From Larus michahellis (lineage: Eukaryota > Chordata > Aves > Charadriiformes > Laridae), in NCBI RefSeq assembly GCF_964199755.1, contig NW_027435929.1:7501-71500 (forward strand): a stretch of DNA of 64,000 nucleotides, given 5' to 3'. A model generated the notes under the pieces. That model made no database searches, was not told the DNA's origin, and saw only the letters and a program-made list of their open reading frames with translations. How positions within the stretch are numbered: the stretch's first letter is position 1; each line of letters begins with the position of its first letter. The translations under genes were made by a program, and so were the position numbers. Of this stretch, positions 12,236 to 23,489 are shown piece after piece.

Positions 12236-12635
12236 GTGGGAAGAGAAGAAAAAAGGGGGGTGGGGAGGAAGAGGAGGAAAAAAAACAACAGGGGGCTGTG
12301 GGAAGAGGAGAAAAAAGGGGGGTGGGGAGGAAGAGGAGGAAAAAAAACAACAGGGGGCTGTGGGAAGAGGAAAAAAAAGGGGGCTGGGGAGGAAGAGGAG
12401 GAAAAAAAACAACAGGGGGCTGTGGGAAGAGGAAAAAAAAGGGGGCTGGGGAGGAAGAGGAGGAAAAAAAACAACAGGGGGCTGTGGGAAGAGGAAAAAA
12501 AAGGGGGCTGGGGAGGAAGAGGAGGAAAAAAAACAACAGGGGGCTGTGGGAAGAGGAAAAAAAAGGGGGCTGGGGAGGAAGAGGAGGAAAAAAAACAACA
12601 GGGGGCTGTGGGAAGAGGAAAAAAAAGGGGGGAAA
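12236..12635. repeat. 62-bp sub-array, ~6 copies
   Basis: Each unit carries 'gctgtgggaagagg' and ends 'aaaaaaaacaacaggggg'. Starts at 12359, 12421 and 12483 give a 62-bp period. Confidence 0.92.
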
Positions 12636-12699
12636 AGGGGCGGGAGAGGAAAAAAAGAGGGCTGGGGAGGAATAGGCAAAAAAAGCAACGGGCGGCGGG

Positions 12700-12868
12700 G
12701 GAAGAAAAGAAAAAAGGGGGCGGCGGGGGAAGAAAAGAAAAAAGGGGGCGGCGGGGGAAGAAAAGAAAAAAGGGGGCGGCGGGGGAAGAAAAGAAAAAAG
12801 GGGGCGGCGGGGGAAGAAAAGAAAAAAGGGGGCGGCGGGGGAAGAAAAGAAAAAAGGGGGCGGCGGGG
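12700..12868. repeat. 28-bp sub-array, 6 copies
   Basis: 'cggcgggggaagaaaag' plus A6 and G5 repeats every 28 bp (12721, 12749 and onward). Confidence 0.92.
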
Positions 12869-12894
12869 GAAAGGAAAAAAATGGGGGCGGTGGG

Positions 12895-13110
12895 AAGGAA
12901 GATAAAAAGAAGGGGGGCAGAGGGGCGAAAGAGGAAAAATGGGGGTGGTGGGAAGGAAGATAAAAAGAAGGGGGGCAGAGGGGCGAAAGAGGAAAAATGG
13001 GGGTGGTGGGAAGGAAGATAAAAAGAAGGGGGGCAGAGGGGCGAAAGAGGAAAAATGGGGGTGGTGGGAAGGAAGATAAAAAGAAGGGGGGCAGAGGGGC
13101 GAAAGAGGAA
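12895..13110. repeat. 58-bp sub-array, 4 copies
   Basis: 'gataaaaagaaggggggcag' recurs at 12901, 12959, 13017 and 13075. Confidence 0.92.
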
Positions 13111-13156
13111 AAGAGGGGGCAGCTGTGAGGGAAGGAAGATGGAAAAAACGATGGCC

Positions 13157-13272
13157 GGCGGCGGGAAGAGTAGAAAAAAGAGGTGGCGGCGGGAAGAGTA
13201 GAAAAAAGAGGTGGCGGCGGGAAGAGTAGAAAAAAGAGGTGGCGGCGGGAAGAGTAGAAAAAAGAGGTGGCG
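13157..13272. repeat. 28-bp sub-array, 4 copies
   Basis: 'ggcggcgggaagagtagaa' repeats every 28 bp. Confidence 0.88.
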
Positions 13273-13394
13273 GCTATAGGGAAGGGAAGAAAAAAGGGGC
13301 GGCTGTGGGGAGAGAAGGAAAAAAGAGGGGGCGACTGTGGGAAAGGAAAAAAGGGGGCTGGGAAGGAAGATGAAAAAAATAGGGGCGGCCGTTT

Positions 13395-13640
13395 AGAAGA
13401 GAAGAAAAGAGGGGGCGGCTGTGAGGAAAAGAAGAAGAGGGAGCAGCGGGGGAAGAAAAGAGAAGAAAAGAGGGGGCGGCTGTGAGGAAAAGAAGAAGAG
13501 GGAGCAGCGGGGGAAGAAAAGAGAAGAAAAGAGGGGGCGGCTGTGAGGAAAAGAAGAAGAGGGAGCAGCGGGGGAAGAAAAGAGAAGAAAAGAGGGGGCG
13601 GCTGTGAGGAAAAGAAGAAGAGGGAGCAGCGGGGGAAGAA
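13395..13640. repeat. 61-bp sub-array, 4 copies
   Basis: 'ggcggctgtgaggaaaagaa' recurs near 13415, 13476, 13537 and 13598, with an identical 'gagcagcgggggaagaaaag' half. Confidence 0.9.
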
Positions 13641-13929
13641 AAGAAAAAAGGGGAGCAGGGGGCAAAAGGGCAGTTAGGAAAAAAGGGGGGAACAGTGGGC
13701 AGCTGTGGTGAGAAGAAAAAAAGGGGAAAAGGGGCGGAAGAGAAGGAAAAAAACAACAGGCGGGTGTAGGAAGAGTAGAAAAAAGGGACAGGCTGTGGAA
13801 AGAGTAGAAAAAGGGGGGGAAAAGGGGCGGGAGAAAAGGAAAAAAACAACAGGCGGGTGTGGGAAGGGAAGAAGGGGCGGGCAGAGGGGCGGAAGAGGAA
13901 AAATAAGGGAGGAACAGGGGGCGGGCAGA

Positions 13930-14075
13930 GGGGCGGGGGAAGGGAAGGAAAAAAATGGGGGGAAGGGGCGGGGGAAGGGAAGGAAAAAAATGGGGGGAAG
14001 GGGCGGGGGAAGGGAAGGAAAAAAATGGGGGGAAGGGGCGGGGGAAGGGAAGGAAAAAAATGGGGGGAAGGGGCA
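13930..14075. repeat. 35-bp sub-array, 4 copies
   Basis: 'tggggggaaggggcggggga' repeats every 35 bp (t at 13956 and 13991). Confidence 0.9.
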
Positions 14076-14360
14076 GGAAAAAAATGGGGGCGCGGTGGGG
14101 GAAGGAAAAAAATGGGGGCAGTGGGAAGATAAGAAAAAAGGGGGCAGAAGGGCATAAGAGGACAAATAAGGGGGGAACAGGGGGCGGCTGTGGGGAGAGA
14201 AGGAAAAAAGGGAGCAGAAGGGCGCAAGAGAAAAAGGGGTGAAAAGGGGCGGAAGAGAAGAAAAAAGGCGGCTGGGGAGGAAGAGGAGGAAAAAACAACA
14301 GGCAGGTGTAGGAAGAGTAGAAAAAGGGGGTGGCTGTGGGTAGAGAAGAAAAGAAAAAAG

Positions 14361-14475
14361 TAGGGCGGTGGGGGAAGAAAAGAAAAAAGTAGGGCGGTGG
14401 GGGAAGAAAAGAAAAAAGTAGGGCGGTGGGGGAAGAAAAGAAAAAAGTAGGGCGGTGGGGGAAGAAAAGAAAAAA
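14361..14475. repeat. 29-bp sub-array, 4 copies
   Basis: 'tagggcggtgggggaagaaa' repeats every 29 bp, starting at 14361 and 14390. Confidence 0.9.
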
Positions 14476-14485
14476 GGGGGGGCCG

Positions 14486-14875
14486 GGGGGGCCGGAAGAG
14501 GAAACAAAAGGGGGGGCCGGAAGAGGAAACAAAAGGGGGGGCCGGAAGAGGAAACAAAAGGGGGGGCCGGAAGAGGAAACAAAAGGGGGGGCCGGAAGAG
14601 GAAACAAAAGGGGGGGCCGGAAGAGGAAACAAAAGGGGGGGCCGGAAGAGGAAACAAAAGGGGGGGCCGGAAGAGGAAACAAAAGGGGGGGCCGGAAGAG
14701 GAAACAAAAGGGGGGGCCGGAAGAGGAAACAAAAGGGGGGGCCGGAAGAGGAAACAAAAGGGGGGGCCGGAAGAGGAAACAAAAGGGGGGGCCGGAAGAG
14801 GAAACAAAAGGGGGGGCCGGAAGAGGAAACAAAAGGGGGGGCCGGAAGAGGAAACAAAAGGGGGGGCCGGAAGAG
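14486..14875. repeat. 25-bp sub-array, ~15 copies
   Basis: 'gggggggccggaagaggaaa' plus caaaa repeats every 25 bp (gccgg at 14541, 14566 and 14591) with no visible divergence. Confidence 0.95.
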
Positions 14876-15155
14876 GCGTGAGGAAACAAAAGGGGGGGCC
14901 GGAAGAGGCGTGAGGAAACAAAAGGGGGGGCCGGAAGAGGCGTGAGGAAACAAAAGGGGGGGCCGGAAGAGGCGTGAGGAAACAAAAGGGGGGGCCGGAA
15001 GAGGCGTGAGGAAACAAAAGGGGGGGCCGGAAGAGGCGTGAGGAAACAAAAGGGGGGGCCGGAAGAGGCGTAAGAAAAAAGGTGGGGAGGAAGAGGCGTA
15101 AGAAAAAAGGTGGGGAGGAAGAGGCGTAAGAAAAAAGGTGGGGAGGAAGAGGCGT
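14876..15155. repeat. 32-bp then 29-bp sub-arrays derived from the 25-mer
   Basis: From 14876 the 25-mer gains a 'gcgtgag' insertion and repeats about six times at 32 bp. From 15068 a 'gcgtaag' version lacking the ccgg part repeats about four times at 29 bp. The step-by-step change of unit along one axis can be read directly. Confidence 0.88.
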
Positions 15156-15379
15156 AAGAGAAGAAAAAGGGGGCTGGGGAGAAAGAGGAGGAAAAAAACA
15201 ACAGGCAGCTGTAGGAAGGGCAGAGGAAAAAGGGGCGGGCTTTGGGGAGAGAAGAAAACAGGCGGGAGAGGAAAGAAAAGGGGGCAGAAGGGCGGGAGAG
15301 AAGAAAAACGGGGGCTGGGGAGAAAGAGGAGGAAAAAAAGACAGGCGAAAAAAGATGGGGAAAAGGGGCGGAAGAGAAG

Positions 15380-15540
15380 AAAAACGGGGGGGAAAGGGCT
15401 GTGGGAAGAGAAGAAAAACGGGGGGGAAAGGGCTGTGGGAAGAGAAGAAAAACGGGGGGGAAAGGGCTGTGGGAAGAGAAGAAAAACGGGGGGGAAAGGG
15501 CTGTGGGAAGAGAAGAAAAACGGGGGGGAAAGGGGCGGAA
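15380..15540. repeat. 34-bp sub-array, ~5 copies
   Basis: 'aaagggctgtgggaagagaa' recurs with gct at 15398, 15432 and 15466. Confidence 0.9.
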
Positions 15541-15699
15541 GAGGAATAAAAAAGACGGGCGGCTGTGGGGAGAGAAGAGAAAAACGGGGGAAAAGGGGCG
15601 GAAGAGGAATAAAAAAGACGGGCGGCTGTGGGGAGAGAAGAGAAAAACGGGGGAAAAGGGGCGGAGGAGTAGAATAGGGGGCCGGCTGTGGGAAGGGCA

Positions 15700-15865
15700 G
15701 AAAAAAAAACAAAAAGGGGGCCAGAAGGGCAGAAAAAAAAACAAAAAGGGGGCCAGAAGGGCAGAAAAAAAAACAAAAAGGGGGCCAGAAGGGCAGAAAA
15801 AAAAAACAAAAAGGGGGCCAGAAGGGCAGAAAAAAAAAACAAAAAGGGGGCCAGAAGGGCAGAAG
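15700..15865. repeat. 32-bp sub-array, 5 copies
   Basis: 'ggccagaagggcagaaaa' followed by an A-rich caaaaa spacer repeats every ~32 bp. Confidence 0.9.
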
Positions 15866-16990
15866 AGGAAAAAAGTGGGGTAGATGGGGTAAGACAAAAA
15901 AGGGGCACGGCCGTGAGGAAGAGAAGAGAAAAAAGGGGGCAGCTGGGAAGGAAGAAGAAAAAAACAGGGGGACAGAGGGGCGGAAGAGGAAAATAAAGTG
16001 GGGTAGAGGGGGTAAGAGAAAAAAGAAGGGGGGCAGCAATGAGAAGAGAAGAAAAAAGGGGGCTGGGAAGGAAGAGGAAAAAAATAGGGGCGGCCGTGAG
16101 GACAAGAGGGGAAAAAAAGGGGCTGGATGGGAAGAAAAGAAAAAAAGGGGAGCAGGGTGGCAGCTGTGGGGAAGGGAAAAGAAAACAAAGGGGGCGGCCG
16201 TGGGGAGAGGAAGAAAAAAGGGGCAGGGGGGCGGAAGAGGAAAAAAAGGGGGCGGCCTTGGGGAAAGAAGAAAAAAGTAGGGGAAAGGGGTGGAAGAGGA
16301 GGAAAAAAACGACGGGCGGCTGTGGGAAGGGGAGAGAAAAAAGGGGGCGGCTGTGGGAAGGAAGAAGAAACAAGAAGGGGGACAGAAGGGCGGAAGAGGA
16401 AAATAAAGTGGGGTAGAGGGGGTAAGAGAAGAAACAGGGGGGCAGCAGTGGGAACAGAAGAAAAAGGGGCTGGGAAGGAAGAGGAAAAAATAGGGGCAGC
16501 CGTTCAGAAGAGAAGAAAAAAGGGGGCGGCTGTGAGGAAGAAAAGAAGAAAGAGGGGGCTGGATGGGTAGAAAAGAAAAAAATGGGGAGCAGGGGGGCAA
16601 AAAGAAGGAAAGAAGGGGGGCGGCACGGAAGAGACGAAAAAAGGGGGTGGCTGTGGGAAGGAAGAAGAAACAAAAGGGGGACAGAGGGGCGGAGGAGGAA
16701 AATAAAGTGGGGTAGAGGGGGTAAGAGAAAAAAAAGGGGGGTGGCCGTTCGGAAGGGAAGAAGAAAAGGGGGAGCAGGGGGGCAAAAAGAATGAAAAAAG
16801 GGGGGCGGCGGGGGAAGAGAAAAAAGGGGGTGGAAGAGGAATAAAAGGGGGCGGCGTCGGGGAAGGGAAGAAGGGGAAAAAAAAGGGGGCGGCGTCGGGG
16901 AAGGGAAGAGGGGAAAAAAAAGGGGGCGGTGTCGGGGAAGGGAAGAGGGGAAAAAAGGGGGCTGGGGGGTGGGGAGAGAAAAAAAAAGGA

Positions 16991-17990
16991 GGGATCACAC
17001 CACCACAGCGCTCCAATTTAGAAAAAAAAATTAAGAAACTCACAATTCAGTACAATACAATCCCAGACACTCTAAAGTAATTCAGGACAACGACAGGGCA
17101 ATACAGTGCAAGAAATAACCTTATACAGAGAGGTGCACAGCACTACACACTCAGATAAAGAACAGCCAATGGAAAAATTGAAAATACATTGCCATCAAAT
17201 GTTAGAAAAAATCAGATGTCATTCAAGACAACGACAGAGCGACACAACGGAAGGCGTAACACAATACTGGGCAGTACAAGGCAATATGCAGCTAAACAAA
17301 GAACAACTGATGAAAAAATTCACAACAGAGTGCAGACTTATGACAATCTCCAAAGCGACCGTTACGACAATGACAGGGCTATACAATGCCACACGTTACA
17401 GTATACAGGGCAGTACAACCCAATACGCAGACAAGTAAGCGACAGCCAATTACAAGACCCACAATACAGTACACTACAATGCCAGACAGTCTCAGATGTC
17501 GGTCAAGAGAATGACAGGGCAATACAGTGCAAGACATAACAGTATGCAGGTCAGTACAAGGCAATACACAGTCAAATAAAGAACAGTAAATTACAATACC
17601 CAAAACACACTGCAGTACAATGGCAAATCCCACCTGTCGTCAGTCAAGACAATGTCAACGCAAAACGGAACATCGTGCAGGGCAGTCCAAGGCAATACAC
17701 AGTCAAATAAAGAACAGCCAGTCAGAAAACCCACACTACGCTGCCGTACAATCTCAAAAAGTCTCAGATGGCAGTCAAGACAATTACAGGGCAATACAGT
17801 GCAAGATGTGACACAATACAGTCCGGCACAAGGCAATACGTAGCCAAATAAAGAACAGACAGTTAAAAAATTCACAATGCAGTGCACTACTATGACACAA
17901 TGGATCAGATGGCAATCAAGATGATGACGGGGCAATACAAGGCAAGACATGACACCATACGTGGACAGACAAGGCAACATGCGGTTGTTC
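16991..17990. repeat. block C tail and ~140-bp satellite, block 2
   Basis: 'gatcacaccaccacagcg' at 16995 matches the end of intact block C copies ('gaccacaccgctacaacgg' near 20860). The ~140-bp satellite then resumes with 'cacaattcagtacaatac' and typical monomers up to the next block C. The purine array therefore lies exactly between the two parts of one block C copy. Confidence 0.88.
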
Positions 17991-18735
17991 CGGGCAGAGC
18001 GATTCACTCTCACTCCTGAGAGAGAAGTTGAGAAACATTTAGAAACACACACACAGTGATTCAACAAAGGTAGCAGCACACGTGACAGCGCTTCACCAGA
18101 TTCCACGGTCACTTACCCCGGATTATTTACTGCCTAGGGGCCAGGGTCAGACAAGCTGACAGGGAGGCCCTCCCGTTGAGCCACGAGGCTCAGAAAGGAC
18201 CCCCTTGCTTTCTAAGCTCCTTCTCAGAGAGGAGTCTAGGTGCGGCTGGATCCAATTCCTAGCCCCGGACTTGATCAACGGTTTACCTCTAAAGGATTGT
18301 ATTTGCGCCATCGACCCTTTATATCACTGAGCTAAGACTACAAGGTTTAGCATGCTATTAGTCACTTACCGAGACTCTGTTGCAGCAAGGCACCTCCCAA
18401 CCTTGAGGACTGGAACCTTAAGTGAGCTTTCCCGCTCAAGGGGAGATGCTGGCGAACAGGCTGCTGCTGTGTGGGAAAGCGCAAAAGGCTCTTTGCCTGT
18501 CCACGATTTATAGAGGCAGCTAATTGATTTTTAGCCATAACAGCCTGGGGAAAAAATATCTAGGTCCCCACTCCAGACTGCGTCTTGACTCTGTTGCCAG
18601 CCATCCCCCAAAGTATGTGTCACTCATAAGAACTCCCACTGACGGTTATGGCTTGAGCTGCAGCCCAGGGGAAAACAAGGTGGAGGGGGGACGGCAGCAG
18701 GAAACAGGAGATGACAACACCACAGCAGTCAAATA
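17991..18735. repeat. block C, copy 1 (~740 bp)
   Basis: This sequence interrupts the satellite and is shared with the copies at 20.2 and 23.5 kb. Landmarks are 'cactcctgagagagaag', 'gtgattcaacaaaggtag', 'gattatttactgcctagg', 'gaggagtctaggtgcggctg', 'gtcacttaccgag', 'taggtccccact', and a short purine tract at the right end. On the minus strand it carries TATAAAT (18506-18512) and, downstream, a perfect splice-donor-like GTAAGTGAC (18361-18369). I do not recognise the family. The identical left and right borders in the three copies suggest block C and satellite were amplified together. Confidence 0.88.
18506..18512 (-). promoter_or_regulatory. TATA-like box in block C copy 1
   Basis: The minus strand reads TATAAAT. 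The equivalent positions read tacaaat in copy 2 and tataac in copy 3, so the element is not strictly conserved. Promoter activity is inference only. Confidence 0.3.
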
Positions 18736-20204
18736 AAGGACAGCCCATTACAGGACTGCACTGCATTGTGTATTTTTAACACAGTATCTTAAAATGACAG
18801 TCAAGGCAATGACAAGGCAATGACAAGGCAATGACAAGGCAATGACAAGGCAATGACAAGGCAATGACAAGGCAATGACAAGGCAATGACAAGGCAATGA
18901 CAAGGCAATGACAAGGCAATGACAAGGCAATGACAAGGCAATGACAAGGCAATGACAAGGCAATGACAAGGCAATGACAAGGCAATGACAAGGCAATGAC
19001 AAGGCAATGACAAGGCAATGACAAGGCAATGACAAGGCAATGACAAGGCAATGACAAGGCAATGACAAGGCAATGACAAGGCAATGACAAGGCAATGACA
19101 AGGCAATGACAAGGCAATGACAAGGCAATGACAAGGCAATGACAAGGCAATGACAAGGCAATGACAAGGCAATGACAAGGCAATGACAAGGCAATGACAA
19201 GGCAATGACAAGGCAATGACAAGGCAATGACAAGGCAATGACAAGGCAATGACAAGGCAATGACAAGGCAATGACAAGGCAATGACAAGGCAATGACAAG
19301 GCAATGACAAGGCAATGACAAGGCAATGACAAGGCAATGACAAGGCAATGACAAGGCAATGACAAGGCAATGACAAGGCAATGACAAGGCAATGACAAGG
19401 CAATGACAAGGCAATGACAAGGCAATGACAAGGCAATGACAAGGCAATGACAAGGCAATGACAAGGCAATGACAAGGCAATGACAAGGCAATGACAAGGC
19501 AATGACAAGGCAATGACAAGGCAATGACAAGGCAATGACAAGGCAATGACAAGGCAATGACAAGGCAATGACAAGGCAATGACAAGGCAATGACAAGGCA
19601 ATGACAAGGCAATGACAAGGCAATGACAAGGCAATGACAAGGCAATGACAAGGCAATGACAAGGCAATGACAAGGCAATGACAAGGCAATGACAAGGCAA
19701 TGACAAGGCAATGACAAGGCAATGACAAGGCAATGACAAGGCAATGACAAAGCAATGCAGCACAGGACATAACAGTATATGGAGCGGTACAAGGTAATTC
19801 ACAGTCAAATAAACAGCCCATTACAGGACTACACTGTATGGTGATTTTTTTAACGCAATTCTCTAAAATGACAAGACAGTGACAGCGCAATACAATGCAA
19901 GACATTACAGTCTACAGGGCAATACAATCCATAGTGCAGTCAAACAACAGCCAGTTACAGTACCCAGAATACGGTGCACTAAAAAGCCAGATGGTCTCAG
20001 ATGTTGATCGAGACAACGACAGAGCAAGACAAAGCAATACATTACATTATACAGGCCAGTACAAGGCAATTCAAAGTCAAATTAATAACAGGCAGTTAAA
20101 AAATTTACAATACGGTGCACTACGACACAATGGATCAAATGGCAATCAAAACAGTGACGGGGCAATACAATGCAAAACATGACACAATAGAGGGACGGAC
20201 GAGG
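18736..20204. repeat. ~140-bp satellite, block 3 (with 11-mer expansion)
   Basis: Satellite monomers of the 'cattacaggactgcactg' subtype flank the 11-mer array on both sides, followed by ordinary monomers up to the next block C. Confidence 0.9.
18802..19755. repeat. 11-bp array, ~86 copies
   Basis: The 11-mer 'aaggcaatgac' is repeated about 86 times with no substitution that I can see. The left flank 'aaaatgacagtc' and right flank 'aaagcaatgcagcac' are ordinary satellite sequence, so the array grew inside a monomer. As 11 is not a multiple of 3, each minus frame reads the same 11-residue peptide (ALSLPCHCLVI) in rotation. The 335-385-codon frames seen there are repeat products. Confidence 0.97.
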
Positions 20205-20878
20205 AAATTCGCAGTTCTGGCTGGCAGAGCGACTAACTTCACTCCTAAGAGAGCAGTAGTGTAACATACAGTAACATAAACACAGTGATTCAACAAAGGT
20301 AACAGTGCACGTGACGGCGTTTTACCAGATTCCATGGCCACGCACCCCAGATTATTTACTGCATAGGGGCCAGGGTCAGACAAGCTGACAGGGAGACCCT
20401 CCCGTTGAGCCACGAGGCTCGGAAATGACCCCCTTGCTTTCTAAACTCCTTCTCCGAGAGGAGTCTAGGTGCGGCTGGACCCGATCCTTGCCTTGGACTT
20501 GGTCAACAGTTTACCTCTAAAGGATTAGATCTGCACCATCAACCCATTATACCACTCAGCTAAGATTGCTGAGTTTGCCATGTTATTAGTCACTTACCGA
20601 GAATCTGTTGCGGCAAGGCATCTCTCAGCCTTAAGGAACAGAACCTTACATGAGCATCCCCACTCGATGGGAGGTGCTGGCGAACGGACCGCTGCCTTGC
20701 AAGAGAGCTCCAAGGGTTCTTTGTCCTGTTGACTATTTGTAGAGGCAGCTAATTGACTTTTAGTCATATCAGCCTGGGAAAAAGATATCTAGGTCCCCAC
20801 CCCAGACGGCACATTGACTCTGTCGCCTGTGGGGAGGGGAGAAAGGGGGGAGGGGTGGAGGGGACCACACCGCTACAA
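20205..20878. repeat. block C, copy 2
   Basis: Same order of landmarks as copy 1, including 'gaggagtctaggtgcggctg' and minus-strand GTAAGTGAC at 20589-20597. The right end holds a purine tract of about 40 bp ('ggggaggggagaaagggg') followed by 'gaccacaccgctacaacgg'. Confidence 0.88.
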
Positions 20879-23489
20879 CGGTCAAACAAAGAACAACTAA
20901 TTCAATAATTCACAATACAGTGCAGTACAATCCCAGACAGTCTAAAACAAGTTGAAACAGTGACAAACCAGTACAACGCAAGACATAACACAACACACGG
21001 CAGTGCAAGGCAATACACAGCCAAATTAAGAACAACCGATCAAAACACTCACGATACAGTGCAGTCCTACGACAGAATGTTTAAAGTGACCGTCAAAACA
21101 ATGATAGGGCAATGCAATGCATAACGCAGTACAGGACAGTACGATGGAACACACAACCAAAGAACTAATTCACAAACTCACAATACAGTGCAGTACAATC
21201 CCAGACAATCTAAAATAACAAGCAAGACAACATCGTCAGGGCAACACAATGCAAGACAAAGTTATCCAGGGCAGTACAGCACCATACACGATCAAATAAA
21301 GAACCGACAATGAAAGAATTCATGGTACAGTGCCATACAATGGCAGACTATCTATCAGATGTCAGTTGAGACAACAGAGCAATACAACACAAGGCATAAC
21401 ACGATACAAGGCACTACAAGACACTGCACGGTCAAAGAAACAACCGCCTATTAAAGAAGTCACAATACAGTGCAGTCCTGTGACAGAACGTATAAAATGA
21501 CCTTCTAGACAATGACAGGGCAATACAACGCAAGACAAAACACAATACGGGGCAGTACAAGGAAAAAACACAGGCATGTAAACAACCACCCCTTAAAAAA
21601 AACCCACAACACAGTGCGGTACCATGCCAGAATATATCACTCAGGACTATTATATGGCAATACAATGCCAAACACAACACAACACGGGGCAGTACAATGC
21701 AAAACAGAATTAAAGAAAAAACAACCTGTCAAAACCCCAACATACAGGGCAGCACTATCCCACGGAGCATCAGGTGGCGGTCGAGACAGTTACAGGACAA
21801 CAGAATCCGAGACGTAACATTACACAGCGCAGTACAGTGCAATAGTCAGTCCAATATACAACCGACGAAGGGACCCACAATACTGTGCGTTACAACGCCA
21901 ACAGATGTGAGACAGCAGGCAAGATAACGACAGAGCAATACAATGCACAACGTAAGACAATAGAGGACAGTATAATGCTAAGATGCATCAGATGGCAGTC
22001 AAAACAATGACGCGGCAACACGATTCGAGACCCAACACAAAGGCGGTAACACGGCAATACATGGTCAAAGAAAGAACACCCGGTAAAACCCCCACGATAC
22101 AGATGGCTACTGTCCAAGAGCGTCTACAATGACAGTGAAGAGAACGACGGGGCAACGCAATGCAAGATGCAGCATGATACAGGGCACTACAAGGCAATAC
22201 ACAGCCAAACCAGGAACAAACTTTTAAAAAAAACACGGAATATGGAGCAGTACATACCAGAACGGATCAGATAGTCAGGGCGATTACAGGGCAATACAAT
22301 TCAAGACAACACACGATACCGGGCAAGACGACACAAGATGTAGTCAAATAATGAACCGCCAATCGAAAACCCACGGACGAGTGCGCTGCAATCCCGGTCG
22401 CAGATGGCGGTTGATAAAACTGAGCGATAGAATCCAAGACTTAACATTATAGGGGGCAGTATAATGCAATAGGCAATCACATAGAGAACAACCGATTATG
22501 AAACTGACAGCACAGTTCATTACGATGACAGAATATTTCAGATATCAATCAAGACGGTTCCAGAGCAATACAATGCAAGACCTAACAATACACCGGGCGG
22601 TACAATCTGATACACAGTGAAATAAAAGCAACTGATTGTAGGACTGCACGGTACTGAGAATTTTTTTAACACAATCTCTAAACTGACAATAAATACAGTG
22701 ACAGGGCTATACAATGCGAGACGTAGCACCACACCAGACAGTACAATCCAATATGCGGCCATATAAACAACAACCAATTATAGGACTGCACCGCATTGTG
22801 AATCTTTTAACACAATCTGTAAAATGACAATCCAGACTACGACATGTCAATAGAATGCAAGACATAACAGTATAGTGGGCAAAACCAGGCAATATGCAGT
22901 CAAAGACCAGCAAATTATAGCACGGCACTGTATTGCGAATTTTTTAACGCAACGTCTAAAATCACAAATGAAACAATGACAGGGCGATACAACGCAAGAC
23001 ATAACATTGTACGCGTCAGTACAACCCAATACCTGGTCAAATAAACAGCAAACAGTTATAGGACTGCATGGGGTTGTGAACTTTTTAATGAATACACAGT
23101 CAAATAAAAAACAGCCACTTGTAGGACTGCAGTGGACTGAAATTTTCAACGCAACGTCTAAAATCAAACACGACAGTGACAGGACAATACAATGCAAGAC
23201 GTAACAGCGTACATGGCAGTACAATGCAATACACCGTCAAATAGAAAACAGCTGATGAAGGAAGTGACAATATGGTGGCGTACAATGGCAGAATACATCA
23301 GATGACAATCAAGACAACAACAGAGCGATACAATGGAAGACGTAACACCACACGGGGTAGTACGAGGCAATACACAGCCACATAAGAATCCATGAAAGAC
23401 ATCACAATACAGTCCAGTCCTAGGACAGATTCTCTAACGTGACCGTCAAGATGACAGGGCAAGACAATGCAACACGTAACACCGGCAAT
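20879..23489. repeat. ~140-bp satellite, block 4
   Basis: Monomers as in block 1, with landmarks spaced ~140 bp at about 21010, 21150, 21291 and 21431. Between about 22.6 and 23.2 kb the monomers belong to a subtype with 'taggactgca' and a T-rich 'aattttttaacacaa' segment. Confidence 0.88.

Larger units (their letters stand above)
6031..16990. repeat. ~11-kb polypurine (G+A) compound tandem array
   Basis: The + strand is nearly all A and G for about 11 kb, with isolated C and T, in alternating runs of G and A. It is a patchwork of short tandem sub-arrays with periods of 23-62 bp, annotated separately, plus irregular transitional stretches. A CR1 fragment interrupts it at 8778-9103. Stop codons need T on the + strand and A/G combinations on the pyrimidine strand, so several frames stay open for hundreds of codons (up to 1108 on the minus strand). 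These frames are compositional and are not annotated as genes. Mirror-type purine tracts of this kind are known to favour triplex (H-DNA) and, given the G-runs, quadruplex structures. Confidence 0.95.

Noticed and set aside
5978..17043. Very long open frames (up to 1108 codons) on both strands, Pro/Phe/Ser-rich or Lys/Gly/Arg-rich
   Set aside because: They come from strand asymmetry: a nearly pure purine strand and its pyrimidine complement lack stop codons in all frames. Overlapping frames are equally long, the content is tandem repeat and there is no domain.
18300..18345. tRNA-like A box in block C on the minus strand ('tagctcagtgatataaaggg', likewise near 20560 and 23840)
   Set aside because: It resembles a tRNA A box, but no B box (ggttcgaatcc type) lies at the proper distance and no cloverleaf can be drawn. 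It is probably chance or a very old tRNA-derived piece.
18748..19905. Minus-strand frames of 335-385 codons with an 11-residue Leu/Cys/His-rich repeat
   Set aside because: An 11-bp perfect repeat without a stop gives open frames automatically. Three frames overlap over the same DNA.
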